Origin: Planktothricoides sp. SR001
Lineage (GTDB): Bacteria; Cyanobacteriota; Cyanobacteriia; Cyanobacteriales; Laspinemataceae
DNA: 64,000 nt
Reading direction: 5' to 3'
Assembly: GCF_001276715.1 (NCBI RefSeq)
Contig: NZ_LIUQ01000005.1
Coordinates: 92,208-156,207, forward strand
Below are positions 37,337-48,200 of the stretch, piece after piece. A program made the translations under genes and the position numbers. The notes under the pieces were generated by a model. The model saw only the letters and a program-made list of their open reading frames with translations, did no database searches and was not told the DNA's origin. Positions within the stretch are counted from its first letter, which is position 1. Each line of letters begins with the position of its first letter.

Positions 37337-39490
37337 ATGAAAGAGATTTCTAAGTCGATATCTTTTGACGGAAGAGATATTCGACTGAATGTAGGACTGT
37401 TGGCACCTCAAGCAGGGGGTGCCGTGTTAATTCAGTCAGGAGATACTGCGGTTTTTGTCACGGCCACACGAGCTCAGGGCCGAGAAGGGATTGATTTTCT
37501 CCCCCTGTTAGTAGATTACGAAGAACGACTCTATGCGGGGGGCAAGATTCCCGGTGGATTTTTGCGCCGAGAAGGGCGTCCACCAGAGAAGGTGACGCTG
37601 ACCAGCCGTTTGATCGACCGTCCGCTGCGACCCTTGTTCCCTCACTGGTTGCGCGATGATATCCAAATTGTGGCCACAACTCTGTCAATGGATGAACAAG
37701 TTCCCCCAGATGTGTTGGCGGTGACTGGGGCATCGGTGGCGGTTCTGTTGGCGGAGTTACCTTTTTATGGCCCAATGGCCGCCGTGCGCGTCGGTTTGGT
37801 GGGAGATGATTTTATTATTAATCCCACCTATAAGGAAATTAAAGAAGGCGATCTCGATCTGGTCGTCGCAGGATCCCCCGATGGGGTGATTATGGTGGAA
37901 GCCGGAGCCAATCAACTCCCAGAACAAGATATTATTGAAGCGATCGATTTTGGCTATGAAGCCGCCTGCGATTTGATTAAAGCCCAGCAGGAAATGATCG
38001 AGGAACTCGGACTGAAGATCGTTATCGATGAACCGCCCCCAGAAGATGAAGTCTTGGAGAGTTTTATTCGCGATCGCTCCACAGAGAAAATCCAAGTGGT
38101 GCTCAAGAACCATGACCTGAACAAAATGGAACGGGATGCGGCTCTTGATGCCATTAAAGATGAAATCGCTCAAGAAATCGAGACTTTACCGGAAGAAGAC
38201 CCCGTGTTAGTCGCCGCCACGGAAAATGGTAAAGCGGTGGGGAATTTCTTCAAGAACGTCACCAAAAAATTGATGCGGAAACAAATCCTCGATGAAGGGG
38301 TGCGCGTCGATGGTCGTAAGCTTGATGAAGTCCGGCCAATTTCCTGTCGAGTGGGTCTGCTGCCGTCACGAGTTCACGGGACGGGTTTGTTCCAACGGGG
38401 CTTAACTCAAGTGCTGTCCGTTGTCACCTTGGGAACTCCCGGAGATGCCCAAGAACTCGCGGACGATCTCAACCCGGAAACCGAAAAACGCTATCTGCAT
38501 CACTACAACTTCCCGCCTTTTTCCGTGGGGGAAACCAAACCCATGCGATCGCCGGGACGCCGGGAAATTGGACATGGGGCATTAGCCGAACGCGCCTTAG
38601 TGCCAGTGTTGCCGCCCCAAGAACAATTCCCTTATGTGATTCGAGTAGTTTCCGAAGTCTTATCCTCCAACGGTTCTACCTCAATGGGTTCGGTCTGCGG
38701 TTCCACCCTATCCTTGATGGATGCCGGGGTGCCAATTTCTAAACCCGTATCTGGTGCGGCAATGGGGTTAATTAAAGAAGGGGACGAAGTACGCATCCTC
38801 ACGGATATTCAAGGGATTGAAGATTTCTTAGGGGATATGGACTTTAAGGTTGCGGGGACAGACGCGGGGATTACTGCCTTACAAATGGACATGAAAATCA
38901 CCGGGCTATCCTTGGAAACCGTCGCCAAAGCTATCCACCAAGCTAAACCGGCCCGACTGCATATTTTGGAGAAAATGCTGGCCACCATCGATCAACCTCG
39001 GTCAGAAATCTCTCCTTATGCTCCTCGGTTGTTGACCATTAAGATCGATCCGGATCTCATTGGCATGGTGATTGGACCTGGTGGTAAGACCATTAAAGGT
39101 ATTACCGAGGAAACCGGCGCCAAAATCGATATTGAAGATGATGGCACTGTCACCGTTTCCGCAATGGATAATGTCCGAGCCCAACGGGCAATTACCATTA
39201 TTCAAAATATGACCCGCAAGATTTCCGCTGGGGATGTTTATGTGGGTCGGGTGACTCGGATTATTCCCATTGGTGCCTTTGTGGAATTCCTCCCCGGTAA
39301 AGAAGGGATGGTTCATATTTCCCAAATTGCTGACTACCGTGTGGGTAAGGTAGAAGATGAACTGAGTGTCGGCGATCGCGTGATTATTAAAGTCCGCGAA
39401 ATTGATAACAAAGGTCGGATTAACCTGACTCGGTTAAATATTCATCCCGACGAAGCCGCTGCTGCTAAAGCTGCTGCCGGGATGCAATAA
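37337..39490 (+). CDS. pnp: polyribonucleotide nucleotidyltransferase (PNPase)
   Basis: The product has 717 residues, normal for PNPase. Order: first RNase PH-like domain ([11 protein letters not shown]...[15 protein letters not shown]), an all-helical domain (about 235-310), second catalytic RNase PH domain ([14 protein letters not shown], then [19 protein letters not shown]), KH domain with GxxG loop ([19 protein letters not shown], about 578-596) and S1 domain ([21 protein letters not shown], about 634-654). It degrades RNA 3' to 5' by phosphorolysis and can add tails, a role known in cyanobacteria. It stands alone, followed by an intrinsic terminator. Confidence 0.98.
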   Translation: MKEISKSISFDGRDIRLNVGLLAPQAGGAVLIQSGDTAVFVTATRAQGREGIDFLPLLVDYEERLYAGGKIPGGFLRREGRPPEKVTLTSRLIDRPLRPLFPHWLRDDIQIVATTLSMDEQVPPDVLAVTGASVAVLLAELPFYGPMAAVRVGLVGDDFIINPTYKEIKEGDLDLVVAGSPDGVIMVEAGANQLPEQDIIEAIDFGYEAACDLIKAQQEMIEELGLKIVIDEPPPEDEVLESFIRDRSTEKIQVVLKNHDLNKMERDAALDAIKDEIAQEIETLPEEDPVLVAATENGKAVGNFFKNVTKKLMRKQILDEGVRVDGRKLDEVRPISCRVGLLPSRVHGTGLFQRGLTQVLSVVTLGTPGDAQELADDLNPETEKRYLHHYNFPPFSVGETKPMRSPGRREIGHGALAERALVPVLPPQEQFPYVIRVVSEVLSSNGSTSMGSVCGSTLSLMDAGVPISKPVSGAAMGLIKEGDEVRILTDIQGIEDFLGDMDFKVAGTDAGITALQMDMKITGLSLETVAKAIHQAKPARLHILEKMLATIDQPRSEISPYAPRLLTIKIDPDLIGMVIGPGGKTIKGITEETGAKIDIEDDGTVTVSAMDNVRAQRAITIIQNMTRKISAGDVYVGRVTRIIPIGAFVEFLPGKEGMVHISQIADYRVGKVEDELSVGDRVIIKVREIDNKGRINLTRLNIHPDEAAAAKAAAGMQ

Positions 39491-39530
39491 AATTCACGGC
39501 TTAAACCAAAATTAATCCGTTGATGCAAAA

Positions 39531-39558
39531 AAAAGCTTCTGATATCAGAAGCTTTTTT
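39531..39558 (+). terminator. rho-independent terminator of pnp
   Basis: AAAAGCTTCTGAT and ATCAGAAGCTTTT form a perfect palindrome about 40 bp after the pnp stop, with an A run before and a T run after the stem. It could work in both directions, also for the minus-strand patatin gene. Confidence 0.9.
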
Positions 39559-39654
39559 AATGTTTTAAGAATTACCCATTAGGATGATCCCAAGCATCTC
39601 GCCGTCTGCCCAGATGCTTCCCTAGGTTTCCGATTGAGCATGACAGAAAATTCT

Positions 39655-41334
39655 CTAAAGCTGATATCGCTTAATTAAAGCTTCTGGGTCATTTTGCATC
39701 AGTTCCCAGGCTTCTTTACTTTTGTTCCAGACTTCTGTCACTACTGGATCTTGGCCAATTTTATCAGCTTTCTGTTCCAGGATATACTCTAATAAATTAA
39801 AGCACATAGTAACTTGACCACAGGAAATCACTTGGTTTAAACCTTGCTTTTCTTCTCCCAATTTAAACCATAGAGTCGTTGCCATATTGGTAGATGCTGT
39901 GGCTATTTGTTGCATTTTCTCCGAAGGGTTTTTTAAATTCGGATCGGTAAATTTTTTACCCTGTTTTTTTTCTAAATCGTAGATATAGTTAGCAATGACG
40001 ATATTGCCATAGGTGTTAAAGTTGCCATCTTTATCCTTAGAGTAAACTTCGCGAGAGACTAAACTACGAATTCGTTTCATAAAAACCGTGGGCAAGACTA
40101 ACATAGAACCAACGCGAATTTCTACCAATTTTAATACTTCATCAACGGTCAAAGTTCGCGTGTTATCCCAAAGAGATACTCCAAGTTCTTTCTGTAAATT
40201 TTCTTGAACATTGGGCAATAAATTTCCTCGAAATTCTTGGAATAAAAGACCGATAAATCCCGCCACACTCAAACTTAATAAAAATGGCACTCCTACCAAT
40301 AAAAGCTCCATTGGTTCAAACTTTTGATTGACCAGATCGCTAATGGCTTGAGCTAATAACAGGAATGGAATTAGATAGATAAATCCGCGAGCAAACCGAC
40401 TCATCAAAACCAGATTTTCCAAAGTTACATTACTTAAAATTCTTTGGTTTGTTTTAGCTTGACTTTCGGGATTCACATAAGAAGATGGTTGAAAAATATC
40501 TTCGGTACTGGGCTGAATGTTATCCGTATCTGAGACAATTAGTAGGCCAATTTCTGCCGTTTCCGGGGTTTTACCTTGTTTAATCTGACGACGAATTCTG
40601 TCATTGGCAAGCATGAGGCTTTGCACCCCCTGATTATCATCAACGCCCCCATCCATCAAAGCTACTGGCAGTGTTGATTTCAAATTTTCCGGCAGTTTTT
40701 CTTTGATTTTTTCATATTCAGTTTCCGAGAAATAGTCATCAGGAAAGACCATTGGTTCAAAGCCACCAGGAAAACAAGAGGAACTTGCCACAATATCGGC
40801 AATGCGGATTTGTTTGGCGACTTCTGGAGGAATAGAAATTTTGTTGTTACCAATCAGCCCCCCGTTACTGCGTTGAAATCGGAAGACTAAGCCATTGTCA
40901 AACTCGGTGGCGTTAAAGATGATTTCTTTGAGATGAATATTAGGGGCGGCATCAAATAACTGGCCGAATTTAGATCCGTTAAACAGCCGTTGGTTGTAGA
41001 CATTCGCAGCGGCTTTAATTAATTTAATTTCACCAGTTCCGCTTTCTCTCTGGGCGTTGAGTTCTTCTAACCAAAGGGAGGGAAGATGAGTGGATGCGAG
41101 ATCCTGGTAAAATCCTTGAAAGAATTCTGGAAAACTTTTACCATCAGCCTGGGATAGTGCATATCTGGCGCCGGTAAAAGTTCCCCCTGATACCGTTGAT
41201 ATCATCGTCACATCCTGGAGAATTCCCACATATTCGAGGAAGTCCAAGGTTCCGAGGTGAAACGCAGTGGCGCGATAGCCGCCACCAGAAAGTCCGATCG
41301 CAATACTGCCGAAAGGTTTTTGATTATTGTTCAT
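39655..41334 (-). CDS. patatin-like phospholipase with internal membrane segments
   Basis: The product has 559 residues from the ATG at 41334; a frame open to 41376 adds 14 unlikely residues. IGLSGGGYRATAFHLG is the glycine-rich oxyanion loop, STVSGGTF holds the nucleophile Ser (GxSxG-like), and LMDGGVDDNQG is the D-G-G motif with the catalytic Asp. Between the catalytic region and the C-terminus two hydrophobic segments (GFIYLIPFLLLAQAI, LLLVGVPFLLSLSVAGFIG; about residues 310-365) suggest membrane anchoring. It probably hydrolyses membrane lipids. It converges with pnp and stands alone. Confidence 0.9.
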   Translation of the reverse strand: MNNNQKPFGSIAIGLSGGGYRATAFHLGTLDFLEYVGILQDVTMISTVSGGTFTGARYALSQADGKSFPEFFQGFYQDLASTHLPSLWLEELNAQRESGTGEIKLIKAAANVYNQRLFNGSKFGQLFDAAPNIHLKEIIFNATEFDNGLVFRFQRSNGGLIGNNKISIPPEVAKQIRIADIVASSSCFPGGFEPMVFPDDYFSETEYEKIKEKLPENLKSTLPVALMDGGVDDNQGVQSLMLANDRIRRQIKQGKTPETAEIGLLIVSDTDNIQPSTEDIFQPSSYVNPESQAKTNQRILSNVTLENLVLMSRFARGFIYLIPFLLLAQAISDLVNQKFEPMELLLVGVPFLLSLSVAGFIGLLFQEFRGNLLPNVQENLQKELGVSLWDNTRTLTVDEVLKLVEIRVGSMLVLPTVFMKRIRSLVSREVYSKDKDGNFNTYGNIVIANYIYDLEKKQGKKFTDPNLKNPSEKMQQIATASTNMATTLWFKLGEEKQGLNQVISCGQVTMCFNLLEYILEQKADKIGQDPVVTEVWNKSKEAWELMQNDPEALIKRYQL

Positions 41335-41474
41335 AGTATAACCAATGGTAAGGATTCGCGGCGATGAATAAACCAATGCTTCTTAGTCTATATCCAGAAG
41401 ACCTGTTTACGGAATGTTTCCTAAATTTTTAATCATTTTTTAATAAAAATTAACAAAAATTAATGCAACAGCCC

Positions 41475-41815
41475 CTAACATTCGTAGGGTGGACAAAAAA
41501 TTTTACCCACCCTACCCTACCATATATGATGGTGAATTTTTGCCCACCCTACAATATAATACTAAACCAGGATCGGGCGAAGCATTCCGGTAGTAGGGGC
41601 GTGATCTTTCCGGCAGTGTAGGGGCGAATGGCCATTCGCCCCTACTGCTGAAAATATTAAATGGACTGCCGGAAAGATCACGCCCCTACAATGCTTAAAA
41701 TATTGTAGGGGCGAATGGCCATTCGCCCCTACCGGAATGCTTCGCCCTTACAATATTGTCAGCAATAATTTATCTGCCGGAATGCTTCGCCCATACAAAT
41801 TATTGTAGTTTATTA
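41475..41815. repeat. cluster of GTAGGGTGG and GTAGGGGCG palindromic repeats
   Basis: The region between the patatin and kinase genes holds GTAGGGTGGAC...CCCACCCTAC (about 41485-41554) and several copies of GTAGGGGCGAATGGCCATTC, GCCCCTAC and GGAATGCTTCGCCC in both orientations (41590-41795). Pieces such as ATCTTTCCGGCAGT and its complement also pair, so the whole block can form large hairpins. The same family appears at 50.3-50.46 kb. Confidence 0.9.
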
Positions 41816-41836
41816 ATCTGAAAAACGCGGTAATCC

Positions 41837-43714
41837 CTATTGATATTGATTTTGTAACATAGTAAATTGATCGAAGGCGATCGCATACCAAACTTGACCA
41901 ATGGGCTGGTTAATAAAATCCTCATCTTGGACATTAGGAAACAAAGCAAAAAATTTAGCATCCGTCTCTTCAAATAGGGCGGAACTATTTAGATTACTGT
42001 CAGCTAAAACATCTTGCCATTTGTTTAAATCAGAGGTTCTATATTTACCCAGTTTTTTTCTGGCTGGTTCGCTTAACGATTCCAGCTTTACTAATAGTTC
42101 AAGTCCGACAATATGCCAGCGCGATCGCCAAATTTCATCCTCTGGCTTCATAGTCAAAGTTTTATTTGCTTGTTCGGGATATTGCTGATAAAATAATTGA
42201 TCTACTAAACGCATAAAAAACCGCTCGTTAATCCCCAAAGCTGCTCGCCTTTCTTGCAATTCAGCTTTCAATTCGGCCTCAGTCTTATTCTCAAACTCCG
42301 ATAAATTTTTATCGCCGGATTCAAATAATCTATTTTCATTAGCAGGATTTTGATCCCCGCGAGATTGTAGCCAATAATTCGCCACCCTCCAACCGGCATG
42401 ACCGGCACCGAATCCCACTAATAATAATAAGAGAATTTTTCCCCAAAATCCCCAAAATCTTTGAGCAAAAGACGGTTTCAGGGTTGTGGTTGAAGCGTTA
42501 TAGGGCATCTGACTATCGGGAAAACCCGTTAACTGGGTATCCGGCAACCTGGGTGGCAGGGAGACAGCGGTGGATTTACCAGGGTCTAGGTGAGGAGATG
42601 ATGGCGCCCACCCTGATGCAGCCTTCAACTCTGGGGGCAATTCCGTGGGGGAGTTGGATTGGTTGGCAGGCAGGTTGGCAGACATAACAGCCGGTGTTGG
42701 AGTCAGACCAGCCCAGAAACCTAGGGCTTGCAGGACTTCTCTCGCTGATTGAAAGCGATCGCCTTGTGGTCGCGACAGCATCTTATTCAGCACCTGGGTT
42801 AACCGGGGACTCAGGGAGACAAACTGTTCCCAAGCCCAACACATTTGATGGGTATCAAACAATGCCGATGGTTCTTTGCCAGTTAACAATACCAGCACCG
42901 TCACCGCCAAAGAATATAAATCACTGTGAGGATGAACCACCCCCAATACCATCTGTTCTTCTGGGGCATAACCCAGTTTGCCAATTCGCGTGATTAACGG
43001 AGGTGTTTTCTGTGGTGTTTGTCCATGCTTTCCTGTCGATCCAGAACTCGACTCATTCGACTCATTCCCCGACTGTTCAATGGTGGCCGCTACTTGTTTA
43101 ACCCCGCCAAAATCAATCAGAATCGGCAGTTGGTCGCTACTGCGTAAAATTAAATTGTCTGGGGAAATATCCCGATGAATCACCCCTTGAGAATGGATAT
43201 AATCCAACACCGGCAGAATTTGCCGTAACAGTTCCATCCCCTCCGCTTCACTAAATCGATATCCTTGACTTTGGCGATGAATCAATAAATCTCGATAAGT
43301 TTGACCCTCTACATAATCTTGAACTAAAAATAGACCGGTTTCTGAACCTACTTGACAGCGGCAAATTTCCCGAAATCTGGGAATTTGCGGGTGTTGCAAC
43401 TTGTACATCACTCCCGCTTCACGGTTAAACAGTTCCTCAGCTTTTTTTAAGGCAGAAGCCCCTTGGAGTTTCGGGGCAAATTCTTTGAGCACGCATCGTT
43501 CGTTAAAACGATTAATATCTTGGGCCAGGTAAGTTCGCCCAAAGCCCCCCTGTCCCAGTTGTTGAATAATCCGATAGCGATCGCCTAGTAGTTTCTGTAA
43601 AAGGGATGCTTCTATACCAAGTTTCTCGGTGACAGGTTGCTGAATTTCTTGGCCACAGACTTGGCAAAAGCGATTACCAGGGGGATTTTTATGTCCTTGA
43701 GGGCAGTAAAGCAT
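41837..43714 (-). CDS. Ser/Thr protein kinase with N-terminal zinc ribbon and membrane segment
   Basis: The product has 625 residues. It starts with a zinc ribbon (CPQGHKNPPGNRFCQVCG). The kinase domain (about 44-330) shows the Gly loop LGQGGFGRTYLA, the catalytic Lys in CVLKEF, HRDISPDN, and FGGVK as the DFG region (IDFGGVKQ). A proline-rich linker leads to a membrane segment (ILLLLLVGFGAGHAGW, about 425-440), then a periplasmic or luminal domain of about 170 residues ending FDQFTMLQNQYQ that I do not recognise. This layout is common among cyanobacterial Spk-like kinases; substrates are unknown. Confidence 0.92.
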   Translation of the reverse strand: MLYCPQGHKNPPGNRFCQVCGQEIQQPVTEKLGIEASLLQKLLGDRYRIIQQLGQGGFGRTYLAQDINRFNERCVLKEFAPKLQGASALKKAEELFNREAGVMYKLQHPQIPRFREICRCQVGSETGLFLVQDYVEGQTYRDLLIHRQSQGYRFSEAEGMELLRQILPVLDYIHSQGVIHRDISPDNLILRSSDQLPILIDFGGVKQVAATIEQSGNESNESSSGSTGKHGQTPQKTPPLITRIGKLGYAPEEQMVLGVVHPHSDLYSLAVTVLVLLTGKEPSALFDTHQMCWAWEQFVSLSPRLTQVLNKMLSRPQGDRFQSAREVLQALGFWAGLTPTPAVMSANLPANQSNSPTELPPELKAASGWAPSSPHLDPGKSTAVSLPPRLPDTQLTGFPDSQMPYNASTTTLKPSFAQRFWGFWGKILLLLLVGFGAGHAGWRVANYWLQSRGDQNPANENRLFESGDKNLSEFENKTEAELKAELQERRAALGINERFFMRLVDQLFYQQYPEQANKTLTMKPEDEIWRSRWHIVGLELLVKLESLSEPARKKLGKYRTSDLNKWQDVLADSNLNSSALFEETDAKFFALFPNVQDEDFINQPIGQVWYAIAFDQFTMLQNQYQ

Positions 43715-44316
43715 CTTCGGGTTGGGAGTCTTGAGTCCGGCTTCTGGATTATTTTTAGCAAATCTAATCTAACTTTAACAAATCACTTTAACCAAGATCG
43801 GGAAGCGCGATCGCGGCGATCGCGAGGTTGTTCGTCTCCCCCCGAATATCCCCGCGAATATCTCCGCGATCGCCCCCGAAATTGAATTTTTGATTAAGTT
43901 TGATTAAGTTTGATGAAAAATAGGCCATAATTCATTGATGAAAAAAAGCTCTATTTTTGCCCTATTTTTGCCTTATTTTTGCCCTATTTTTCTCCTATTT
44001 TTAACTATTTTTCCAGAGGGATTTGGCGGAATCGATGCTGAACGATGCCAAGACTGTCTAATAAAATTTCTAATCAAATGTTAAAAAATATTACGGAAAT
44101 ATTTACGGAAAATTCAGGATCGATTAGTAATTATTTTTTATCCCTGGTGCAACGATTTCCCCAACCGGAAAATCGCCCCCCGGCCATCGGCACAAATTGT
44201 TAAGAATTCTTTAATCTACGGTTACTCGGTCGGGATTATGTTGTTTTTTGGGAAAATTTGAGTAAAATGTAGATCAACACAGAAATCATCATAGAAATTA
44301 AAGTTAATAGCCATAT
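43715..44316. other. intergenic region with T-rich short repeats
   Basis: A GCGATCGC-rich run lies at 43808-43880. At about 43940-44015, CTATTTTTGCC-like units repeat five or six times. No gene is supported. Promoters for the divergent kinase and GGCT-like genes should lie here; TTGAGTAAAATGTAGAT near 44258-44274 is a weak candidate. Confidence 0.5.
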
Positions 44317-44904
44317 ATGACAGTTCAACCTGGACAGTTTCACTCAAATCACGCAAAACCTTTACACGATCGCCGGTTCACCGCACATCTGGAACTGGTA
44401 AACCAAAGCAGTGAACATAAGTTTTACTATTTTGCTTACGGTTCTTGTATGTGCCCGGTAGATTTGAAGCGATCGCTCGGTGAAAATACGCACCAATATG
44501 TGATTGGCCCCGCGACATTATCAGACTATCGACTGGCATTTTATGGCTATTCGGATTTACGCAACTGTGGCGTATTGGATGTGATTAAACAGCCAAATGC
44601 TTCTGTTGAAGGAGTGTTATATCAACTTCCCATGAGATTAAGTGACGCCCTAGATCGACGAGAAGTGGGTTATCGTTATGAAATAGTAGAACTGGTCAGT
44701 CAGGGGAAACGCTATCAGAATGTTCGCACCTACTCAGTGATTGACAAGTTATCGGAAGAATTAGCCCCTAATGACTGGTATCTCAACACCGTATTACGGG
44801 GTGCCGTTACTTGCGGACTCCCGGAACAGTATTGCTGGCGGTTATTTAATCATATGTATCAACTTCAGCAACACTGTTCTGCGGCTAAGATGCGATCGGC
44901 TTAA
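44317..44904 (+). CDS. gamma-glutamylcyclotransferase-like protein
   Basis: The product has 195 residues. YYFAYGSCMCPVDLKRSL is the glycine-containing substrate loop (YGSN/YGSC) of the GGCT/AIG2 fold, and the region DRREVGYRYE holds the candidate catalytic Glu. The conserved fold pieces GPATLSDYRLAFYGYS and VEGVLYQLP follow the family order. Family enzymes release 5-oxoproline from gamma-glutamyl compounds such as glutathione; some members are only structurally related. It stands alone before the TIR-WD40 gene with a gap of about 390 bp. Confidence 0.85.
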   Translation: MTVQPGQFHSNHAKPLHDRRFTAHLELVNQSSEHKFYYFAYGSCMCPVDLKRSLGENTHQYVIGPATLSDYRLAFYGYSDLRNCGVLDVIKQPNASVEGVLYQLPMRLSDALDRREVGYRYEIVELVSQGKRYQNVRTYSVIDKLSEELAPNDWYLNTVLRGAVTCGLPEQYCWRLFNHMYQLQQHCSAAKMRSA

Positions 44905-45296
44905 AACTCAGCCTCATCCCCGTCTCAAATAATGTTTCCAATCATCGGGCGACAATCAGAGAAATTCTTGGGGCGCTTTTCGCCGCGCCCCTACAGGAAA
45001 TAACGATACATAAATATTTGTGAAGACAGCTTTTCCAAACCCATACAAGATGAGCTTTTTCAGAGGAGTTGGGGGAGTTGGGGAAATCCACCCCAAAACG
45101 GTATTTTGCTAGAATTATCTGTAATAAGACTTACACATTAACGAGATCGGTAGGGTGCCCGTTCCGAGCTATAACGCACCAATAAACAATATATAAAGTT
45201 GTTGCGTAAGTCCTATATAAATAAACCAAATTAACCGCCAGGGAATTCATTCCCCGAAGGCTGTGGTTTACTTAGTATAAAACCGCTTATTAGCTT
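44905..45296. promoter_or_regulatory. upstream region of the TIR-WD40 gene
   Basis: A GGCGCTTTTCGCCGCGCCCC repeat copy occurs near 44974-44993. The palindrome GGGAATTCATTCCC is at 45241-45254, about 45 bp before the ATG at 45297. It could be an operator or a leader hairpin. No ribosome site of normal strength is visible, so translation of the large protein may be weak or the hairpin may matter. Confidence 0.35.
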
Positions 45297-48200
45297 ATGA
45301 CAAAATTCTACAACGCCTTCATTTCCTATGGCCGCGCCGATAGCAAAGAATTTGCTACAAAACTTTACAATTGCCTCACCAGCGCCGGTTTTAACATTTG
45401 GTTTGACCAAAACGATATTCCCTTGGGGGTAGATTTCCAAAATCAAATCGATGATGGCATTGCCAAAGCGGATAATTTCCTCTTTATTATTGCCCCCCAT
45501 GCGGTGAATTCGCCCTATTGCCAGAAGGAAATTAATCGGGCATTAAAATACAATAAGCGCATTATTCCCTTACTCCATATTGAGCAAATTACCCAGGAAA
45601 TTTGGCAAGAACGAAATCCCCAAGGGACAAAGGAAGACTGGGAAGCATATCAAGCAAAAGGTTTGGATTCTTCTTTGACCAATATGCCGCCAAAAATCGG
45701 CAAAATTAACTGGGTATATTTCCGGGAAGATGCGGATAATTTTGACACATCTTTGGCGGGACTTATCGAAGTATTCCACAGCCATGAAGATTATGTGAGA
45801 CAGCATACAGAAATATTAGCCAAAGCCCGGGAATGGGAGCAAAATAAAAAGCCCAGTCGTTATTTATTAATTGGGCAAGAACGCCAAGCCGCCGAAGCAT
45901 GGTTAGATATTCGGTTTAAAGAAGAACAAGCCCCCTGTCAGCCGTCGGATTTACATTGTGAATATATCTGTGAAAGCATTAAAAATGCCAATAATTTATT
46001 GACTCAGGTGTTTATCCGCTATGCGGAACCAGACCGAGAAGTAATGGAAAAACTCACTCGAACATTGCAGCGAGAAAAAATCACCATTTGGACTGAGAGA
46101 AGCGACATCAAAAAACGGATGAGTTTCCAGGAAAAACTGCATCGGGGTATCGCGATCGCGGATAATTTTGTTTACTTAGTTTCCCCAGAGTCACTCACCG
46201 CTCACTATTGCCAAACCGAAATAGATTTAGCCTTATCTTATCACAAGCGAATAATATGTTTCATAGTCCCGAATAAAGACACCGAGACCCTGCCAGAATT
46301 TAGTTATGAATATCAGGCAAATGAATTAATTAAACAAATTAAAGACGATGAGGCATATTATCATCAGCATAAGATTTTATTAGTGCAAGCCCTGAAATGG
46401 CAAGAGCAAAATCATAACCCTAGCATTCTGTTTCGGGGATATAACCTACAACATTTTCAGGCATGGCTGAAAATAGCAGAAACCCATGACCATCCGCCAA
46501 CGGATTTACAAAAAGAATTTCTAACAGCCAGCAGTCAGCATCAAGCCAAATCTTTAGAAGTATTTATATCCTATTCCCGGACGGATTCCGACTTAGCCCG
46601 AAAAATCAATGATGCCTTACAATTTCAGGGAAAAACCACCTGGTTTGACCAGGAAAGTATCGCCGCTGGCACAGATTTTCAGCAAGAAATATACCGGGGC
46701 ATAGAAAATTCTGATAACTTCCTATTTATTATATCGCCGCATTCGGTATCTTCTGCCTATTGTAGCGATGAGGTGGAATATGCCGAAAAATTAAATAAGC
46801 GATTTGTCACCATATTATATCGTCAAGTTGAGCCAAAAACATTACATCCGGCTTTGGCCAAAGTGCAATGGATTGATTTTACCCAGCATGAAGGAGATTT
46901 TTATGCAAATTTTAGCGAATTAGTCAGAACCTTAGACACAGACAGAGACCATGTGCAGAGTCATACCTTATGGTCGCAACGGGCTTTAGAATGGGAGGAA
47001 AAATCTCAAACTAAGGATTTATTATTGCGGGGCAGTGAGTTAAATGTGGCTGAGAGTTGGTTGCGGGAAAGTGAGGCAGAAAATAAGCAACCACCAGCCA
47101 CCGATTTACAAAAGAAATTTATTGCTAAAAGTCGGCAACAAAACCGGAATAATCGACTGTTACAAATCGGGTTAGTAGCAGCGTTTATTATATTGGTCAG
47201 TGGGGCGGCGGTGATTGCCGTGTTATTTGGCTTACAAGCGAAAGAACAAGAACGAAAAGCTAATCAATTAGCAACAGAAGCCAATATTAAAGCAGATACT
47301 TTGTTCGCAAAAAGTTTAGTGGATGCTGACCCAGTAGACGCTTTAATTCGTGCGATTCAAGTCACCGGCAGAAGTCAAAAAGACTTGGGTCAAGTTTTGC
47401 CTCTCGTGCAATCTAGTTTATTCGCAGCATTGCAGGTGACACACGAACGCAACTTATTCAAAGGCCATGAAGATTATGTCTGGTCAGTAGCAATTTCCCC
47501 GGATGGTAAAATAATTGTTTCTGGAAGTGGGGACGGAACGATTCGCCTGTGGGATATAAACTCCGGGTCAGATTTAGCTGTCAGAAATCTTGAGTCTTCT
47601 GTCAACTCAGTAGCATTTTCCCCCGATGGGTCAAAGATTGTTTCTGGAAGTGGGGACGGAACGATTCGCCTGTGGGATATTAAGTCCCGGTCAGAATTAG
47701 CTGTCTTCAAAGGCCATGAGGATTATATCTTCTCAGTAGCATTTTCCCCCGATGGGTCAAAGATTGTTTCTGGAAGTGGGGACGGAACGATTCGCCTGTG
47801 GGATATTAAGTCCCGGTCAGAATTAGCTGTCTTCAAAGGCCATGAGGATTATATCTCCTCAGTGGCATTTTCCCCGGATGGGTCAAAAATTGTTTCTGGA
47901 AGTGGGGATCAGACGATTCGCCTGTGGGATATCAACTCTGAGTCAGATTTAGCTGTCAGAAATCTTGAGTCTTCTGTCAACTCAGTAGCATTTTCCCCCG
48001 ATGGGTCAAAGATTGTTTCTGGAAGTGGGGACAACACGATTCGCCTGTGGGATGTCAACTCTGAGTCAGAATTAGCTGTATTCAAGGGACATAAAGATTC
48101 TGTCAGTTCAGTAGCATTTTCCGCGGATGGGTCAAAGATTGCTTCTGGGAGTGAGGACAATACGATTCGCCTGTGGGATGTCAACTCCGGGTTAGAATTA

